A stretch of DNA of 64,000 nucleotides from Pseudomonas furukawaii (GCF_002355475.1 NZ_AP014862.1:1550001-1614000); one strand, 5' to 3'; counted from the first letter of the stretch, positions 1 to 8,687 are shown. The notes: a model not told the origin generated them from the letters alone. Program-made: numbers and translations.

Positions 1-488
1 GACTTGGCGAATAGTCGCAACAGGTCGATGGCAACATTGCCATTTCCCACGATCACGGTTCGCTTGCCGAGGAGGGGGGCGAAACCAATTTCGTCGGGAT
101 GGTCATTGAGCAAGCGCGTCATACGGCCCGCGCCGTATACCTGCTCCAGGCTATCGCCGGGGATGCCCAACTTCCGATCGCCATAGAGCCCGGTCGCCAG
201 CACCACGATGTCGTAGGCTTGACGAAGGTCGTCCAACGACAAGTCTTTGCCGATTTCCAGATTGCCTATGAAGCGAATGTTTTCTCGCTCGAACAGGCGC
301 TCGAATTGCCGGGTGACCGCCTTGGTGCCGGGGTGATCAGGAGCGACTCCGTACCGTACGAGTCCATATGGAACGGGTAGTCGATCGAGCATCACGATTT
401 CGGATTCCGGCCACTCTTTGCGGAGGGCCTGTGCTACGTAGCAACCCGAGGGCCCCGTGCCGACTATCGCCACAGTTGGATTGGCCAT
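1..488 (-). CDS. Ferredoxin-NADP+ reductase, adrenodoxin-reductase type (partial, C-terminus outside window)
   Basis: Reading leftward from ATG 486-488, 162 residues are visible before the window ends. They show an N-terminal FAD-binding GTGPSG motif (residues 10-15), the family signature around GVAPDHPGTK, and an NADP-side GNGNVAMD motif near the cut. This pattern is typical of adrenodoxin-reductase-like flavoproteins (FprA type), which pass electrons from NADPH to a ferredoxin. The start lies 2 nt after the stop of the P450 gene, so the two are almost certainly co-translated and this is the likely P450 redox partner. A ferredoxin is still needed and is not visible; it could lie beyond the left edge. 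Family assignment is firm, physiological partner inferred. Confidence 0.85.
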   Translation of the reverse strand, partial: MANPTVAIVGTGPSGCYVAQALRKEWPESEIVMLDRLPVPYGLVRYGVAPDHPGTKAVTRQFERLFERENIRFIGNLEIGKDLSLDDLRQAYDIVVLATGLYGDRKLGIPGDSLEQVYGAGRMTRLLNDHPDEIGFAPLLGKRTVIVGNGNVAIDLLRLFAK

Positions 489-490
489 TG

Positions 491-1705
491 TCAGATGCCT
501 CGATCGAACTTGAGCGGCATTGTGATTGCGCCGGTGTTGCCGCTATCCGGCAGCCACTTCACTTCGCCGTTGTAAGCGGGGTTATGCAGTCGCTGCGCAA
601 GCAAGCTCAGCGCTTCGGTCATGTCGCCACGTGCAATGAAGTGGCCGATGCAATGGTGGGCCCCTGCACCGAAGCCGAAGTGAGGTTGGCGTTTGGCGGT
701 GATATCGAAGCCTGGATTCTCGAACGCGTTCGGGTCAGTGCCGGCGGCTTGGCTGAACAGGTGGACGGTGGTGCCTTTCTTGATGTCCAGACCTTGGTAG
801 TTGAAGTCTTCCAGGGCTTCGCGGGTGACCCAGGTAACGGTGGGGCGCACACGCATGACCTCTTCGACTGCCGCACGCGCGAGGTCGGGTTGCTCGCCAA
901 GTAGCTTCCACTGTTCGGGATGCTGGACGAATGTGTCCATGGCTAGAGCGATCTGATTTCGGGTGGTGTCGATGCCGCCGAAGATGGCGAGAATGATCAT
1001 GTCGTACAGCTCTTGGTCGCTCAGAGCTGCTTTGTCTTCCTCGTTGGCCTTTACCAACATGCTGAGGAAGTCGTCACCCAGGCCGTTTTGCTTCAGGGTC
1101 TCCACGGCCATTTTTGCGTAGCCGTACATCTTGTCGGTAGCAGCGTTGATCTTGGCTTCGTCCTGCTTGAACGTCACGCCCAGAGCAAGGCCCATATCGA
1201 CGGCCAGCTCGGCCAAGCCGCGCCACTCACTGCGCGGCAGGCCGAGTAGCGAGCAGATGACCTGGGTGGCATAGGGCTCGGAGAACTGGGACACGAACTC
1301 GCATTGACCAGCATCGATGAAGCTGTCGATGAGCTCATTGGCCATGTCCTGGAATTCGGGGGTCATCTTCCGCACCAGCTTGGGGGAGAAGGCGGGATTC
1401 GCCAGACGACGGAGGCGGGAGTGATCAGCGCCTTCGCGGCTCAGCAGCATGCGCACCCACCAGTCCGCGAAACTACCGGTCGCCTTGTTATGGGCTGGCC
1501 AGGCATAGCTGCCCTGGCGGAGGCGCTGATCGCGGATCAGGGCGTTCACCTCGTCATAACGCAGTACTGCTATTCCATACGGAGTGCGAGCAAACCAACT
1601 CTTTGCCCGCGCTTCCGCGACCGCTTGGGAGCGCATGGAGAAAGACGGGTCAGCCACATCAAGGTAAGGCGCAGCCTCGAGCGTAGTTGGGGCACTGGAT
1701 GACAT
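491..1705 (-). CDS. Cytochrome P450 monooxygenase
   Basis: A 404-residue soluble bacterial P450. Visible landmarks are the I-helix motif GGIDTT (about 243-248), ExxR (EVMR, 282-285) and the haem loop FGFGAGAHHCIG with Cys352 as thiolate ligand. I chose ATG 1703-1705 because GGAGGTG sits just upstream; a longer reading frame reaches 1801 without a ribosome site. It hydroxylates an organic substrate using electrons from a ferredoxin and ferredoxin reductase, and the reductase gene follows directly. The divergent genes handle amino-aldehydes and GABA, so the substrate may be an amine such as pyrrolidine, piperidine, an alkylamine or a gamma-glutamylated amine. That substrate is inference; no P450 subfamily could be assigned by eye. 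Confidence 0.93.
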   Translation of the reverse strand: MSSSAPTTLEAAPYLDVADPSFSMRSQAVAEARAKSWFARTPYGIAVLRYDEVNALIRDQRLRQGSYAWPAHNKATGSFADWWVRMLLSREGADHSRLRRLANPAFSPKLVRKMTPEFQDMANELIDSFIDAGQCEFVSQFSEPYATQVICSLLGLPRSEWRGLAELAVDMGLALGVTFKQDEAKINAATDKMYGYAKMAVETLKQNGLGDDFLSMLVKANEEDKAALSDQELYDMIILAIFGGIDTTRNQIALAMDTFVQHPEQWKLLGEQPDLARAAVEEVMRVRPTVTWVTREALEDFNYQGLDIKKGTTVHLFSQAAGTDPNAFENPGFDITAKRQPHFGFGAGAHHCIGHFIARGDMTEALSLLAQRLHNPAYNGEVKWLPDSGNTGAITMPLKFDRGI

Positions 1706-1840
1706 TTGGACACCTCCGATTCTTGTTAAAGGCTTCTGGGGGGCTTTCTTACAGGCCATCCCCAGGCTCAGCGCTACGCCATTTATTCCTTCCCCGCTCA
1801 CCTCTGTCTGCTAATCACGGGGAGGTTGGACGACTTCAAT

Positions 1841-1858
1841 TTAAAATATGGTTTTATA
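1841..1858 (+). promoter_or_regulatory. Putative operator, copy 1 of an 18-bp motif
   Basis: TTAAAATATGGTTTTATA lies in the divergent intergenic region, 136 bp upstream of the P450 start. A near-identical copy occurs 147 bp further right, in the same orientation. The core is a loose inverted repeat (ATAT...ATAT). Likely binding sites for a shared regulator not seen in this window. Confidence 0.5.
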
Positions 1859-1987
1859 TCTTTCAACAGGATTTTTGCATCCGCTTGTCTGGAATGGTGA
1901 GGTGAGTCGTGGGGTTGTGGCGTTCAGAAGGCCCATTGAGTAGGGGTTTTGCGGATCCGTCGCAGAGGGATTGGCATGAAATAAACT

Positions 1988-2005
1988 TTAAGATATGGTT
2001 TCATA
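1988..2005 (+). promoter_or_regulatory. Putative operator, copy 2 of the 18-bp motif
   Basis: TTAAGATATGGTTTCATA differs from copy 1 at two positions and ends 27 bp before the amidotransferase start, so it probably overlaps that promoter. The start-to-start spacing of 147 bp equals about 14 helical turns, which suits looping between two sites on the same DNA face. Confidence 0.5.
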
Positions 2006-2032
2006 AGATTTAGTCCTTTCAGGAACCGCCTC

Positions 2033-2710
2033 ATGAAGCCAGCCCGCGCCGTAGCCATCATTCATTCCGATTCCGACGTGGCTGGAAGCCTCCCAGACCT
2101 GTTCGCCGACCTCGGTATCCAGCTGGAAATTAACCCGGTGTCGGCAGGCTTGCCGGCTCCCGAGGCACTGGAATTGGCCGTGGTGATGGGAAGTCCGGAG
2201 TCGGCATACGACCACCGGCTGCCTTGGCTAGCCAGTGAGTTGGAATGGCTCCAGGCCGTTCAGGCGCGAGGCGTACCAACTCTAGGTATCTGTTTCGGCA
2301 GTCAGCTGCTGGCGCGTGCGCTGGGCGGCCAGGTCTATCGCAACGCCGCGCCAGAAATTGGCTGGACGCCGTTGGATACCCCCGATGGTTGGGCGCACAA
2401 GGGCCCGTGGTTGAACTTCCACTTTGACGCCTTCACCCCCCCGCCTGGTGCCACGCTCCTTGGCAAAACCGACTTGGCACCGCAGGCGTACCGAGTAGGT
2501 CGCGCCATGGGTGTTCAGTTCCATCCCGAGATCGATGCCCAGATGTTCGATACCTGGACTGCCTACTGGCGCGAAACGGAGGAGGGGAAACGATTCCTCG
2601 CGTCGGCCGGGGATCTGCCGGAGCGCATGCGTGCGGAAATTGAGGCCAGAGAGCCCGAAAACCGAGTGAACTGCAGAGAGTTGCTTCGCGACTTTCTTAG
2701 CCACATCTGA
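2033..2710 (+). CDS. Type 1 glutamine amidotransferase-like hydrolase
   Basis: A 225-residue stand-alone class I glutamine amidotransferase domain, closest in look to the GuaA N-terminal domain. The nucleophile elbow GICFGSQ gives Cys87, and VQFHPEID gives His164 and Glu166, so the Cys-His-Glu triad is complete. Enzymes of this fold either feed ammonia to a synthase or hydrolyse gamma-glutamyl amides, as PuuD does in putrescine breakdown. No synthase domain follows and the next genes oxidise amino-aldehydes, so I favour hydrolysis of a gamma-glutamylated amine. That reading needs a GS-like gamma-glutamyl ligase, which is not in this window. First gene of the rightward run, about 90 bp before the aldehyde dehydrogenase. 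Confidence 0.8.
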   Translation: MKPARAVAIIHSDSDVAGSLPDLFADLGIQLEINPVSAGLPAPEALELAVVMGSPESAYDHRLPWLASELEWLQAVQARGVPTLGICFGSQLLARALGGQVYRNAAPEIGWTPLDTPDGWAHKGPWLNFHFDAFTPPPGATLLGKTDLAPQAYRVGRAMGVQFHPEIDAQMFDTWTAYWRETEEGKRFLASAGDLPERMRAEIEAREPENRVNCRELLRDFLSHI

Positions 2711-2800
2711 GGCTTACCTCAGTTAATTCTGGATCAGCCTCGTGTCAGTGCTTTTCCAGAGACAGCCAAGCGTTGCAGCACTACTACAAGAGGAAAAGAC

Positions 2801-4294
2801 ATGAGCAACCTGACCCGCTCCGAATGGGAGTCCAGAGCCAAAGCTTTGAAGATCGAAGGTCGAGCCTTCGTCAACGGCGAGTACACCGACGCATTTGATG
2901 GTGAGACTTTCGATTGCGTAAGCCCGGTGGATGGTCGTGTGCTCGTGGAGGTTGCCAGTTGCGACCAAGCAGATGCTGAGCAGGCTGTGGCGAATGCTCG
3001 CATCGTATTCGAGTCCGGCGTCTGGTCGCGCCTGGCGCCGGTCAAGCGCAAGGAAGTGATGATCCGCTTCGCCGACCTGATCGATGCCCATGCCGAAGAG
3101 CTGGCCCTGCTGGAAACCCTGGACATGGGCAAGCCGATCGGCGATTCGCTGAGCGTCGACGTCCCTTCCGCATCCCGCGCCATCCGTTGGAGCGGCGAGG
3201 CCATCGACAAGATCTACGACGAAGTCGCTGCCACCCCGCACAACGAGCTGGGTCTGGTGACCCGCGAGCCGGTGGGCGTGGTCGCTGCCATCGTGCCCTG
3301 GAACTTCCCCCTGCTGATGACCTGCTGGAAACTCGGCCCGGCGCTGTCCACCGGCAACTCGGTAGTCCTCAAGCCCTCCGAGAAGTCGCCGCTGACCGCC
3401 ATCCGCCTGGCCCAGCTGGCCATCGAAGCCGGCATTCCGGCTGGTGTGCTCAACGTGCTGCCGGGCTTTGGCCACACAGTGGGCAAGGCCCTGGCCCTGC
3501 ACATGGACGTGGACACCCTGGTGTTCACCGGCTCCACCAAGATCGCCAAGCAACTGATGATCTACGCCGGCGAATCAAACATGAAGCGTGTCTGGCTGGA
3601 AGCCGGCGGCAAGAGCCCGAATATCGTCTTTGCCGACGCGCCCGACCTCAAGGCCGCCGCCGAAGCCGCCGCTGGCGCCATCGCCTTCAACCAGGGCGAA
3701 GTCTGCACCGCCGGCTCGCGCCTGCTGGTCGAGCGCTCCATCAAGGACAAGTTCGTGCCCATGGTGGTCGAGGCCATCAAGTCCTGGAAACCGGGTCATC
3801 CGCTTGATCCGGCCACTAATGTTGGTGCTGTGGTCGATGTCCAGCAGCTCAACACCGTCTTGTCCTACATCCAGGCTGGCCATGACGACGGCGCCAAGCT
3901 GGTGGCCGGCGGCAAGCGCGTACTGGAAGAGACCGGCGGCACCTATGTCGAACCGACCGTCTTCGATGGCGTGGACAACGCCATGCGCATCGCCAAGGAA
4001 GAGATCTTCGGCCCGGTGCTGTCGGTCATTGCCTTCGACAGCGAAGAAGAAGCCGTCGCCATCGCCAACGACACCGTGTACGGCCTGGCCGCAGCGGTGT
4101 GGACGAGCAACCTGTCCCGTGCCCATCTGGTCGGCAAGGCCCTACGCGCCGGCAGTGTGTGGATCAACCAGTACGACGGCGGCGACATGACCGCGCCCTT
4201 CGGTGGTTTCAAGCAGTCCGGCAACGGTCGCGACAAGTCGCTGCACGCGTTCGACAAGTACACCGAGCTGAAAGCTACCTGGATCAAGCTGTAA
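2801..4294 (+). CDS. kauB: Aldehyde dehydrogenase, KauB/PuuC type (aminobutyraldehyde / guanidinobutyraldehyde)
   Basis: A 497-residue NAD(P)-dependent aldehyde dehydrogenase, exactly the length I recall for P. aeruginosa KauB and very similar along its whole length. Catalytic Cys302 sits in QGEVCTAG and general base Glu267 in WLEAGGKS. KauB and PuuC oxidise 4-guanidinobutyraldehyde, 4-aminobutyraldehyde or their gamma-glutamyl forms to the acids. AAGAGG precedes the ATG. The gene sits between the amidotransferase and gabD, so 4-aminobutanal to GABA is the natural step. Codon use is mixed: the first 200 bp and a patch near 3790-3840 resemble the AT-richer neighbours, while most of the rest looks like host chromosome, suggesting recombination with a resident paralogue. 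Confidence 0.9.
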   Translation: MSNLTRSEWESRAKALKIEGRAFVNGEYTDAFDGETFDCVSPVDGRVLVEVASCDQADAEQAVANARIVFESGVWSRLAPVKRKEVMIRFADLIDAHAEELALLETLDMGKPIGDSLSVDVPSASRAIRWSGEAIDKIYDEVAATPHNELGLVTREPVGVVAAIVPWNFPLLMTCWKLGPALSTGNSVVLKPSEKSPLTAIRLAQLAIEAGIPAGVLNVLPGFGHTVGKALALHMDVDTLVFTGSTKIAKQLMIYAGESNMKRVWLEAGGKSPNIVFADAPDLKAAAEAAAGAIAFNQGEVCTAGSRLLVERSIKDKFVPMVVEAIKSWKPGHPLDPATNVGAVVDVQQLNTVLSYIQAGHDDGAKLVAGGKRVLEETGGTYVEPTVFDGVDNAMRIAKEEIFGPVLSVIAFDSEEEAVAIANDTVYGLAAAVWTSNLSRAHLVGKALRAGSVWINQYDGGDMTAPFGGFKQSGNGRDKSLHAFDKYTELKATWIKL

Positions 4295-4304
4295 GGAGCG
4301 AACC

Positions 4305-5750
4305 ATGCCTTTGAACAACACTGTCTTGTTTCGCCAGCAGGCCTTCATTGATGGCGCTTGGGTAGATGCGGACAACGGCCAGAGCATCAAGGTCAACAAC
4401 CCAGCAACCGGGGAGATCATCGGCACTGTCCCGAAGATGGGCGCAGCTGAAACGAGGCGGGCTATCGAGGCAGCTGATCGTGCTCTGCCCGCATGGCGTG
4501 AGCTGACGGCGAAGGAACGCGCTGGAAAGTTGCGCCGCTGGTTCGAACTGATGATGGCGAACCAGGAAGAACTGGCCCGCTTGATGACGATGGAGCAGGG
4601 CAAGCCCCTCGCTGAATCGCGCGGCGAGATTGCTTACGCCGCATCGTTCCTCGAATGGTTCGCGGAGGAAGGTAAACGCATCTACGGCGACACCATCCCG
4701 GGTCACCAGCCTGACAAGCGACTGCTGGTTCTCAAGCAGCCTATTGGGGTAACCGCTGCCATCACACCGTGGAACTTCCCTGCCGCGATGATCACGCGCA
4801 AGGCGGGGCCGGCCTTAGCTGCCGGCTGCACCATGGTGATCAAGCCCGCTTCGCAGACTCCTTTTTCGGCGTTGGCTATGGCTGCATTGGCCGAGCAGGC
4901 CGGCATTCCGCGTGGTGTGCTGAGCGTCGTCACCGGTAGCGCCGGCGAAGTCGGTAGTGAGCTGACCAGTAACCCGATTGTGCGGAAGCTATCGTTCACC
5001 GGTTCCACCGAGATCGGTCGCCAACTCATGGCCGAGTGTGCGAAGGACATCAAGAAGGTGTCGCTGGAGCTCGGCGGCAACGCTCCCTTCATTGTCTTCG
5101 ACGACGCCGACCTGGATGCGGCCGTGGAGGGGGCGTTGGCCTCCAAATACCGGAATGCTGGTCAGACGTGCGTCTGTGCGAACCGCCTGTATGTCCAGGA
5201 CAGCGTATACGACGCGTTCACCGACAAGCTCAAAGCGGCGGTGGCGAAACTTAAGATCGGCAATGGCCTCATGGACGGCGTGACCACGGGCCCACTCATC
5301 GATGAGAAGGCGATCGCGAAGGTGGAAGAGCACATCTCGGATGCGGTTGCGTTGGGTGCGCAAGTGGTCGCGGGCGGCAATAGCCTGGGTGGAAGCTTCT
5401 TCGAGCCAACCATCCTGGTGAATGTTCCGAAGAATGCCAAGGTCGCCAAGGAGGAAACTTTCGGGCCTCTCGCACCGCTCTTCCGCTTCACCGACGAGAG
5501 CGATGTGATCGCTCAAGCCAACGACACCGAGTTTGGCTTGGCCGCTTACTTCTACGCGCGTGACCTGAGCCGGGTATTCCGGGTTGGCGAAGCTTTGGAG
5601 TACGGCATTGTTGGAATCAATACCGGGATCATCTCGACAGAGGTAGCGCCCTTTGGCGGCATCAAAGCGTCCGGTATCGGGCGCGAAGGATCCAAGTACG
5701 GCATCGAGGACTATCTCGAGATCAAGTACCTCTGTCTAGGCGGCATCTAA
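4305..5750 (+). CDS. gabD: Succinate-semialdehyde dehydrogenase
   Basis: A 481-residue aldehyde dehydrogenase of GabD type, oxidising succinate semialdehyde to succinate with NAD(P)+. Catalytic Cys289 lies in AGQTCVCA and Glu255 in SLELGG; the paired cysteines and the EVAPFGGIK C-terminal motif are family marks. It starts 10 nt after the preceding gene with AAGGAG across the junction, so the two are co-transcribed. With gabT it completes GABA to succinate. Glutarate semialdehyde is a possible alternative substrate. Confidence 0.93.
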   Translation: MPLNNTVLFRQQAFIDGAWVDADNGQSIKVNNPATGEIIGTVPKMGAAETRRAIEAADRALPAWRELTAKERAGKLRRWFELMMANQEELARLMTMEQGKPLAESRGEIAYAASFLEWFAEEGKRIYGDTIPGHQPDKRLLVLKQPIGVTAAITPWNFPAAMITRKAGPALAAGCTMVIKPASQTPFSALAMAALAEQAGIPRGVLSVVTGSAGEVGSELTSNPIVRKLSFTGSTEIGRQLMAECAKDIKKVSLELGGNAPFIVFDDADLDAAVEGALASKYRNAGQTCVCANRLYVQDSVYDAFTDKLKAAVAKLKIGNGLMDGVTTGPLIDEKAIAKVEEHISDAVALGAQVVAGGNSLGGSFFEPTILVNVPKNAKVAKEETFGPLAPLFRFTDESDVIAQANDTEFGLAAYFYARDLSRVFRVGEALEYGIVGINTGIISTEVAPFGGIKASGIGREGSKYGIEDYLEIKYLCLGGI

Positions 5751-5754
5751 CCAA

Positions 5755-5834
5755 ACCTCGAGCCTCGGTTCGAGGTGGTCGAGAGAGTGGAGTGTCGGCA
5801 GCGCTCTCTCGACCTTAATTTTGGATCGAGGCTC
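5755..5834 (+). other. Tandem alternative hairpins between gabD and gabT
   Basis: Two consecutive stem-loops: ACCTCGA (5755-5761) with TCGAGGT (5770-5776), and GTCGAGAGAG (5778-5787) with CTCTCTCGAC (5804-5813), followed by TTAATTTT. A competing pairing joins GAGCCTCG (from 5760) to CGAGGCTC (5827-5834) and would disrupt the first. This could be a weak terminator, a processing site or a stability element that sets the gabD:gabT ratio. Confidence 0.6.
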
Positions 5835-5876
5835 ATCCTGAATGAATTCGGCCTAACCAGGCCCTGAGAGGAAGAC

Positions 5877-7157
5877 ATGAGCAACACCAACGAGTCCCTG
5901 ATGCAGCGTCGCAATGAGGCAGTCGCCCGAGGCGTAAGCCAGATCCACCCCATCTTTGCCGAGCGCGCTGAGAACGCCAAAGTGTGGGACGTCGAAGGGC
6001 AGGAGTACCTCGATTTCGCAGGTGGCATTGCGGTGCTGAATACCGGCCATCTTCATCCGAAAGTGGTAGCGGCCGTGCAGGCTCAACTGAGCAAACTGAC
6101 TCACACCTGCTTCCAGGTTTTGGCCTACGAGCCATACGTTGAGATCTGCGAGAAGCTCAACAAGCTGGTGCCGGGCGACTTTCCGAAGAAAACCTTGCTT
6201 GTGACGACCGGCGCTGAAGCGGTCGAGAACGCCATTAAAATCGCACGTGCCGCCACTGGCCGCACCGGTGTCATCGCGTTTACCGGTGCCTATCACGGAC
6301 GGACGCTGATGACCCTCTCGCTGACCGGGAAAGTCGTGCCGTACTCCGCCGGCATGGGGCTCATGCCTGGTCAGGTCTATCGCGCCATGTATCCCTGTGC
6401 TTTGCACGGTATTAGCGTTGAGGATTCGATCGCGAGTATCGAGCGCATCTTCAAGAACGACGCTGCGCCGAGCGACATTGCCGCCATCATTTTGGAACCG
6501 GTGCAAGGCGAGGGCGGTTTCTATGTCGCCCCGAAGGAGCTGCTGCTTCGACTGCGCGCGCTGTGTGATCAGCACGGCATTGTGCTCATCGCGGACGAAG
6601 TGCAGACCGGAGCAGGCCGCACCGGAACATTCTTCGCAATGGAGCAGATGGGCGTCGCCGCCGACCTGACCACCTTCGCCAAGTCGATTGCAGGGGGCTT
6701 CCCGTTGGCGGGCGTGACCGGCAAGGCAAGTGTCATGGACAGCGTGGCGCCGGGCGGCTTGGGTGGGACTTATGCGGGAAGCCCTTTGGCCTGTGCAGCA
6801 GCACTTGCTGTGCTGGACGTGTTCGAGGAAGAGAATCTCCTGGATCGCGCGAAGTCCGTCGGCGAGATCCTCGTCACCGGCCTGAAGGAGCTACAAGCCC
6901 AGTATAAGTCGATCGGCGAAGTACGAAACCTCGGAGCGATGATTGCTGTCGAGCTCTTCGAGGGCGGCGATCTCAACAAGCCGGCAAGCGCACTGACTAG
7001 CCAAGTAGTCGTCAAGGCGCGCGAAAAGAAACTGATCCTCTTGTCCTGCGGCACGTACAGCAACGTGCTGCGCATCCTTGTGCCGCTAACTGCCAGCGAT
7101 GAACAGCTCAACCAGGGTCTGGAGATCATTCGCCAGTGCTTTGCCGAGCTCGCCTGA
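5877..7157 (+). CDS. gabT: 4-aminobutyrate aminotransferase
   Basis: A 426-residue class III PLP-dependent aminotransferase matching GabT in length and motifs. It moves the amino group of GABA to 2-oxoglutarate, giving succinate semialdehyde for GabD. The PLP lysine is Lys269 (FAKSIAGG), with the Asp of IADEVQTG contacting the ring and GAEAVENA binding phosphate. GAGAGGAAG precedes ATG 5877. 5-Aminovalerate is also used by many GabT enzymes, so a piperidine-type route remains possible. Confidence 0.93.
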   Translation: MSNTNESLMQRRNEAVARGVSQIHPIFAERAENAKVWDVEGQEYLDFAGGIAVLNTGHLHPKVVAAVQAQLSKLTHTCFQVLAYEPYVEICEKLNKLVPGDFPKKTLLVTTGAEAVENAIKIARAATGRTGVIAFTGAYHGRTLMTLSLTGKVVPYSAGMGLMPGQVYRAMYPCALHGISVEDSIASIERIFKNDAAPSDIAAIILEPVQGEGGFYVAPKELLLRLRALCDQHGIVLIADEVQTGAGRTGTFFAMEQMGVAADLTTFAKSIAGGFPLAGVTGKASVMDSVAPGGLGGTYAGSPLACAAALAVLDVFEEENLLDRAKSVGEILVTGLKELQAQYKSIGEVRNLGAMIAVELFEGGDLNKPASALTSQVVVKAREKKLILLSCGTYSNVLRILVPLTASDEQLNQGLEIIRQCFAELA

Positions 7158-7182
7158 GTCCCGCCCTACGGAGTACAGAATC

Positions 7183-8604
7183 ATGAACCAGTCGAAACTT
7201 TCGCTCGCCGAGAAGGACGTTCAGCATCAGCTCCACCCGTACACCGATGCCCGTGTCCACCAGGAAGTGGGGCCGCTGATCATCGAGCGTGGCGAGGGCG
7301 TATACGTCTTTGACGACCAGGGTAAGCGCTATGTCGAGGCGATGTCGGGTCTTTGGAGCGTTGCGCTGGGCTTCAGCAACGAGCGCCTGATCAAGGCCGC
7401 TGAACAGCAATTGCGCAAGCTGCCGTTCTATCACCTCTTTAGCCATAAGGCGCATAGCCCCAGCATTGAGCTCGCGGAGAAGCTGATCGAAATCGCGCCT
7501 GTGCCAATGAGCAAGGTCTTCTTCACCAACTCCGGGTCGGAAGCCAACGATACCGTCGTCAAGATGATCTGGTATCGCAACAACGCGATCGGCAAACCGA
7601 CCAAGAAGAAGTTCATCAGTCGTCTGAATGCATACCACGGCATCACCACTGTTAGCGCCAGCCTCACCGGGTTGCCGGCGAACCAACGTGGTTTTGATGT
7701 TCCGTTGTCGGGTTTCTATCACGTTGGGTGCCCGCACCACTATCGCTACGCCAAGCCGGGGGAAACTGAAGAGCAGTTTGCCGATCGCCTCGCGGCAGAA
7801 CTGGAAAGTGTCATCCTCCGAGAAGGCCCGGAAACCATTGCGGCGTTCTACGGTGAACCCCTGATGGGTGCGGGCGGTGTGATCGTGCCTCCGCGTACCT
7901 ATTGGGAAAAGATCCAGGCGGTATGCAGCAAGTACGACATCCTAGTGGTCGCCGACGAGGTCATCTGTGGCTTCGGTCGTACAGGCAAGATGTTCGGCAG
8001 TGAGACCTTTGGCATCAAGCCGGACGTCATGGTTGTCTCCAAACAGTTGTCGTCCTCCTATCAACCCATCGCGGCCATCCTGATCAACGACAAAGTCTTC
8101 GAAGGTATCGCCGATCAAAGCCATACCATGGGTACTCTCGGGCACGGGTTTACTGGTAGCGGTCACCCGGTTGCTACCGCCGTAGCCTTGGAGAACATCA
8201 GGATCATCCAAGAAGAGCACTTGGTCGAGCATGCTGCCGAGATGGGGGAGTTGCTTCAGGCTGGCCTGGCTCACTTCTCGGAGCACCCATTGGTAGGGGA
8301 AGTGCGTGGCTGTGGTCTGATCGCCGCAGTGGAGCTGGTCGCGGATCGCAAGACCAAGGCCCCCATGGATGTGGTTGGCAAGTTGGGCCGTTACCTGGCT
8401 GGCCGCGCGCAGGAGCACGGCATGATCACTCGGGCGATGGGGGATTCAATCGCGTTCTGTCCGCCATTGATATCCACGAAAGCGGAGATTCAACTGGTAT
8501 TGGATACCTTCAGCCGTGCGCTTGACGACACCGACCGCTGGTTCGGTCTGGGCTACAACCAAAGCCTTTGGCACCAGTGGGAAGGCTACACCCACAAGTC
8601 CTGA
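7183..8604 (+). CDS. Class III omega-aminotransferase (SpuC-like)
   Basis: A 473-residue PLP aminotransferase of the omega-amino-acid/putrescine:pyruvate group. The PLP lysine is Lys287 (VVSKQLSSS), and VVADEVICGFGRTG carries the ring-contacting Asp. ATG 7183 is chosen because ACGGAG lies 9 nt upstream; an upstream in-frame start overlaps gabT. Relatives transfer amino groups from diamines, beta-alanine or amino alcohols to pyruvate. Two aminotransferases in one operon suggest that one acts on a terminal amine before KauB and the other (GabT) on GABA. Exact substrate unknown. The operon ends at the terminator just downstream. Confidence 0.85.
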   Translation: MNQSKLSLAEKDVQHQLHPYTDARVHQEVGPLIIERGEGVYVFDDQGKRYVEAMSGLWSVALGFSNERLIKAAEQQLRKLPFYHLFSHKAHSPSIELAEKLIEIAPVPMSKVFFTNSGSEANDTVVKMIWYRNNAIGKPTKKKFISRLNAYHGITTVSASLTGLPANQRGFDVPLSGFYHVGCPHHYRYAKPGETEEQFADRLAAELESVILREGPETIAAFYGEPLMGAGGVIVPPRTYWEKIQAVCSKYDILVVADEVICGFGRTGKMFGSETFGIKPDVMVVSKQLSSSYQPIAAILINDKVFEGIADQSHTMGTLGHGFTGSGHPVATAVALENIRIIQEEHLVEHAAEMGELLQAGLAHFSEHPLVGEVRGCGLIAAVELVADRKTKAPMDVVGKLGRYLAGRAQEHGMITRAMGDSIAFCPPLISTKAEIQLVLDTFSRALDDTDRWFGLGYNQSLWHQWEGYTHKS

Positions 8605-8662
8605 TATCGTCTGGCCCGAGTAATCGAGCCCGTGTGACTGTCACTCAGTCATCCACGCTTAT

Positions 8663-8685
8663 CCCCGCATATGCGGGGCTTTTTT
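8663..8685 (+). terminator. Rho-independent terminator of the amine operon
   Basis: Self-complementary CCCCGCATATGCGGGG (8663-8678) followed by C and six T. It closes the rightward operon and is the apparent landing site of the adjacent group II intron. Confidence 0.88.
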
Positions 8686-8687
8686 GG

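Noticed and set aside
1706-1801. N-terminal extension of the P450 to 436 residues
   Set aside because: No ribosome site upstream, whereas GGAGGTG precedes the internal ATG at 1705.
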